Made by a program: the position numbers and the translations under genes. The notes under the pieces are model-generated. The model was not told the origin of the DNA and ran no database searches. It saw nothing but the letters and a program-made list of their open reading frames with translations. Below are positions 61,290 through 64,000 of a DNA stretch of 64,000 nt, piece by piece. Every line of letters starts with the position of its first letter. Within the stretch, counting starts at the first letter, position 1. This DNA comes from Albimonas sp036154955 (GTDB lineage: Bacteria; Pseudomonadota; Alphaproteobacteria; Rhodobacterales; Rhodobacteraceae), in the NCBI GenBank assembly GCA_036154955.1, contig JAYZWL010000083.1, positions 62,001-126,000 on the forward strand, read 5' to 3'.

Positions 61290-61351
61290 AAGGCCGGGCA
61301 GGGCGGGGCGACGTAATCAGGTCATCGCCCCCAGCCTGCCGGAGACCGCCG

Positions 61352-62353
61352 ATGACCGACCCGAAGCCAAGCCGCCGCTCCTCCCGCCGCGCCCTGATCC
61401 TGGGCGGCGCGGCGGCGCTGGCGGCGGCGGGGCTGGGCGGCTGCGCGATCTCGCCGGACACGTCGTCGATCGAGGCGGCGAACCCGCCCCGGGGCCGCTT
61501 CGTGACCGCGGACGGGCTGCGCATCCACTACGTCGCCCTGGGCCCCGAGGATCCGGAGGCCCCGACGGTCATCCTGGTCCATGGCGCCACCGGCAATCTC
61601 AACGACATGACCTTCGATCTCGCCCCGCGGCTGGCGGCGCTGGGGATGCGGGTGATCTGCTTCGACCGGCCGGGGCAGGGCTATTCGCAGCGGCCGCCGG
61701 TCGAGGGCTGGCTGCCCGTCGTCCAGGCCCGCGCGCTCGACGCCGCCGCGGCGGCGCTGGGGGTGCGGGAGGCGGTGGTGCTGGGCCATTCCTGGGGCGG
61801 CGCCGTGGCGCTGGCCTGGGCGATGGCGGCGCCCGAGCGGGTGACGGGCGTCGTGGCGCTGGCCGCCCCCGCCTTCGCCTGGGGGGAGCCGCCGGACTTC
61901 TGGACGCCGATCGTCACCGCCCGCCCGGTGGCCGCGGTGACCGCGGGCCTGCTGCGGCTGAGCACGCTCGACGACGACGGCGCCTCCGCCGCCGCGCGGA
62001 TCTTCCGGCCGCAGCCGGTTCCCCCGGGCTATATGGAACATCTGCAGGCCGAGCTGATCCTGCGCCCCTCCGCGTTCCGCAACAATGTCGAGGACATAGA
62101 GCGGCTGGACCCCGCGCTCGCCGAGCAGAGTCGAGGCTATGCGACGCTGCGGCAACCGCTCGAGATTCTGCACGGAACCGCGGACGAGATCGTGGTTCTT
62201 TCCGTACATTCCGAACCATTGTCGCGGCTGGCGCCCGCCGCGAATCTCGATACATTGCAGGGCGTTGGCCACATGCTGCATCATGCGGAGCCCGCCCGGA
62301 CCGTCGCCGCCGTGCAAAGAGTCTTTGACCGGAAGGCGCATTCGGCTGGTTGA
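61352..62353 (+). CDS. lipoprotein alpha/beta hydrolase
   Basis: A 333-residue serine hydrolase with a twin-arginine-type signal (SRRSSRRALILGGAAALAA) ending in a lipobox LGGC (C31), so it is probably a membrane-anchored lipoprotein. The catalytic parts are LVHGATGNLND (oxyanion), serine in VLGHSWGGAVAL and the histidine in QGVGHMLHHAEP. It is probably an esterase or lactonase. GGAGA lies 6 bases before the ATG. The upstream region 61244-61351 carries the palindrome noted. Confidence 0.87.
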   Translation: MTDPKPSRRSSRRALILGGAAALAAAGLGGCAISPDTSSIEAANPPRGRFVTADGLRIHYVALGPEDPEAPTVILVHGATGNLNDMTFDLAPRLAALGMRVICFDRPGQGYSQRPPVEGWLPVVQARALDAAAAALGVREAVVLGHSWGGAVALAWAMAAPERVTGVVALAAPAFAWGEPPDFWTPIVTARPVAAVTAGLLRLSTLDDDGASAAARIFRPQPVPPGYMEHLQAELILRPSAFRNNVEDIERLDPALAEQSRGYATLRQPLEILHGTADEIVVLSVHSEPLSRLAPAANLDTLQGVGHMLHHAEPARTVAAVQRVFDRKAHSAG

Positions 62354-62454
62354 AACCCGAGAAAGTTGGTATAACCCTATCAACAGCACTTTTTGCGCGA
62401 CACTCCGCGTGGGGCCATTCCGGCTCCCACGGGGGCGCGCCCCTTGGGGGCGAC

Positions 62455-62901
62455 ATGGCGGCGGCGGAAGACATCGGCGGAAACTTCGAACGGCTGGCGG
62501 ACGATCCGCTGGCGCTCGCGGCCGAGGAGATCGGCGACCGCTGGTGCCTGCTGATCGTGTGCGCCTCCCAGCGCGGCATCAGCCGGTTCGACGACTTCCA
62601 CCGGGAACTGGGCGTGGCGCGGAACATCCTGTCCAACCGCCTGCGCAAGCTCACGGATCTCGACATCCTGCGCCGGGCGCCGGTGCGGGAGGGCGCGCGC
62701 CGCATGGAATACGGGTTGACCGAGAAGGGGCAGGCGCTGGCCGAGGCGCTGATGCCCGTGCGCGGCTGGGCCCGGAACTGGTGCGGCGACGAGGAGCTGC
62801 GCGCAAGGCTCGGCTTCAAGCCGCTGCTGCGCGAGGCGGCTGCGCCGGAGGACGACGGCCTCGACGCGCTTCTTCCCCCCCGTCGCCCCTACGACAACTG
62901 A
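62455..62901 (+). CDS. HxlR family transcriptional regulator
   Basis: A 148-residue winged-helix regulator. IGDRWCLLIVCASQRGISRFDDFHRELGVARNILSNRLRKL in full (about 25-65) and MEYGLTEKGQAL are the HxlR signatures, with an N-terminal cysteine-bearing WC step that can be redox-sensitive in this family. I chose ATG 62455 (GGGGG 4 bases upstream); a frame to 62350 would overlap the previous gene and adds unconserved residues. It may control the neighbouring hydrolase gene. Confidence 0.88.
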   Translation: MAAAEDIGGNFERLADDPLALAAEEIGDRWCLLIVCASQRGISRFDDFHRELGVARNILSNRLRKLTDLDILRRAPVREGARRMEYGLTEKGQALAEALMPVRGWARNWCGDEELRARLGFKPLLREAAAPEDDGLDALLPPRRPYDN

Positions 62902-62903
62902 GT

Positions 62904-62921
62904 CGCGGGCCTGCGCCCGCG
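62904..62921. terminator. hairpin between convergent genes
   Basis: Arms CGCGGGC (62904-62910) and GCCCGCG (62915-62921) with a CTGC loop, between genes ending at 62901 and 62930. Confidence 0.5.
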
Positions 62922-62929
62922 CGCGTCGT

Positions 62930-63928
62930 TCAGCGCCAGCGGGACAGCAGGGTGCCGAGCGTATCCAGCGACACCGCGGCGTCGGAGACACGCTTGGCCG
63001 CCGGCGCGCAGACCGAGGCCTTGACGATATAGCCTCGCGCGCATTGCACCGCGGGCATCAGCGCGTCGATCTCCGCCTGCACCGCGCGCTTCCAGTCGCC
63101 GAACCGGCCCCGGGCCTGCAACCGCTCCACCGCCCCGTCGATATCGGCGCAGGTCGCGCCCTGGCCGCGCAGCGCCTCGGCCAGCAGGGCTTTCTGGCTG
63201 TCGGCGTCGCAGAGCTTCCACATGATGTCCGCATGGATCTGCGGGAACAGCCGGAACACGGTGCGATAGCGGGCGCCGATATTGTCGTAGCCGTTGGCCA
63301 CCCCCTCCGGCGGCCAGAACTGGTAGGAGGCGAGGAACACGTCCGGGTCCAGCTCCTGCCCGGCGCGCTTGGGCGGCTCCTGATAAAGCGCCGGCTGCTC
63401 GGGCGCGGCGACCCCTTCGCGCAGAAACGCGAGGATGCGGGCCTGCCGGCGCAGGGGCTGGCCGTTCTCGTCCAGCGGCAGCACCGCCATCTGCAGGCCG
63501 AGCGCCGCCTCGGTCAGGCGCACGAACACCTGGCGCTCGGGGAAAGCGAGCACCGCTTCCAGCCCGCCCTGCTTCCAGCCGCCTTCGAGTTCCGCCTCCA
63601 GGCCGTTGGAATCGCGGAACACGCCGCCGGGGCTGCGGGCGCCGATATCGGTGATCTCAAGGCTCATGCCGCGGGCGGGGCCGATTCCCTCGAACCGCCC
63701 CTCCAGCCCGGGAACCGGGGCGTCGGCGGACTGCGCCGCGGCGGGGGAGGGCGCGAGCCAGCCGGGCGCGAGGCCCGCCGCCCCGATCGCCAGCGCCAGG
63801 CCCATCGCGGCGCCCCGCAGCGCGGCCCTCCCGCCCCTCGCTCCGCCCGTCCGGTCCCCGGCCATGGGGCGCAGGGTCCGGGGCCGGCCCGGGATGCGGG
63901 CGGTCGAGTGCGGTTCGGGGGATGTCAT
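62930..63928 (-). CDS. secreted protein of unknown function
   Basis: A 332-residue protein. After a basic N terminus, a hydrophobic segment (about 41-62) ends near PAAAQSAD, which suggests export. The mature part has beta-rich sequence (about 80-165) and a helical C-terminal half with two conserved-looking cysteines in KLCDADSQ and GATCADID, and others in QCARGY and VCAP. I do not recognise a family. GGAGA lies before ATG 63928; ATG 63865 is an alternative. It runs out of the AT-rich end of the window (63950-63990), which probably holds its promoter. Confidence 0.75.
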   Translation of the reverse strand: MTSPEPHSTARIPGRPRTLRPMAGDRTGGARGGRAALRGAAMGLALAIGAAGLAPGWLAPSPAAAQSADAPVPGLEGRFEGIGPARGMSLEITDIGARSPGGVFRDSNGLEAELEGGWKQGGLEAVLAFPERQVFVRLTEAALGLQMAVLPLDENGQPLRRQARILAFLREGVAAPEQPALYQEPPKRAGQELDPDVFLASYQFWPPEGVANGYDNIGARYRTVFRLFPQIHADIMWKLCDADSQKALLAEALRGQGATCADIDGAVERLQARGRFGDWKRAVQAEIDALMPAVQCARGYIVKASVCAPAAKRVSDAAVSLDTLGTLLSRWR

Positions 63929-64000
63929 GCGGGTCTCCGGCAGGCGATGTTTCCAGGAAAGCTACACCCGAACTTTGACCGCTGCGAGGCGTCCGGGTTA

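Overview
The window is a very GC-rich stretch of alphaproteobacterial chromosome. The order RlpA-like protein, D-Ala-D-Ala carboxypeptidase, tmk, holB, tatD, metallo-hydrolase, together with TRAP and polyamine-type ABC importers and CCCCGGG-type palindromic repeats, points to a Rhodobacterales-like organism. That placement is inference from gene order and composition. I see no rRNA, CRISPR array, insertion sequence, integrase or phage gene. The only RNA gene found is tRNA-Ser(UGA).

Layout. (1) 1-4041: the 3' end of a gene, almost 1 kb with no credible gene, two stand-alone receiver-domain proteins, a BaiN/HI0933-type flavoprotein and a cytochrome b561. (2) 4078-9445: a metal-dependent amidohydrolase/deacetylase divergent from an RpiR-type regulator and a complete TRAP transporter, with a TGTA-N7-TACA palindrome in the shared promoter. 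(3) 9692-25846: a nitrogen-compound catabolic region. It has a PotABCD-type ABC importer with an imidazolonepropionase-like amidohydrolase, an unusual FCD regulator, RidA, an N-carbamoyl amino acid amidohydrolase, a dihydropyrimidinase/hydantoinase, a 2-hydroxyacid dehydrogenase, an AEC permease, an AtzH/HpxZ-like protein beside a frameshifted amidase, a TLP1-type thiolase-like protein and an M29 aminopeptidase. The same 13-bp palindrome TCATCA-N-TGATGA lies before both the ABC operon and the ridA operon.

(4) 26092-35647: a four-carbon acid-sugar (tetronate) locus. It combines the phosphorylate-first route (DUF1537 kinase plus PdxA2-like dehydrogenase, with a DeoR regulator and a KdgT-type permease) with the oxidise-first route (DenD, LtnD, OtnI, OtnK, OtnC). 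Together these should convert D-threonate, L-threonate and D-erythronate to dihydroxyacetone phosphate and CO2. (5) 35941-37775: panB-panC. (6) 37843-53992: an accessory zone with a 921-aa winged-helix/ATPase/TPR regulator, several alpha/beta hydrolases, a cytochrome P460, a quinone oxidoreductase, a LOG-family protein, a PAS histidine kinase followed by three response regulators, an NmrA-type SDR, a cupin, an MscS-type channel and a metallo-beta-lactamase-fold hydrolase. (7) 54300-60118: tRNA-Ser and the envelope/DNA-precursor operon ending in a PhnP-like hydrolase. (8) 60299-63928: an AEC permease, a lipoprotein alpha/beta hydrolase, an HxlR regulator and a secreted protein of unknown function.

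The most interesting points are the paired operator candidates with the atypical FCD regulator, the double tetronate pathway in one locus, and the kinase with three receiver proteins. I found no clearly unprecedented molecular machine. All functions are read from motifs and context; no database search was run.
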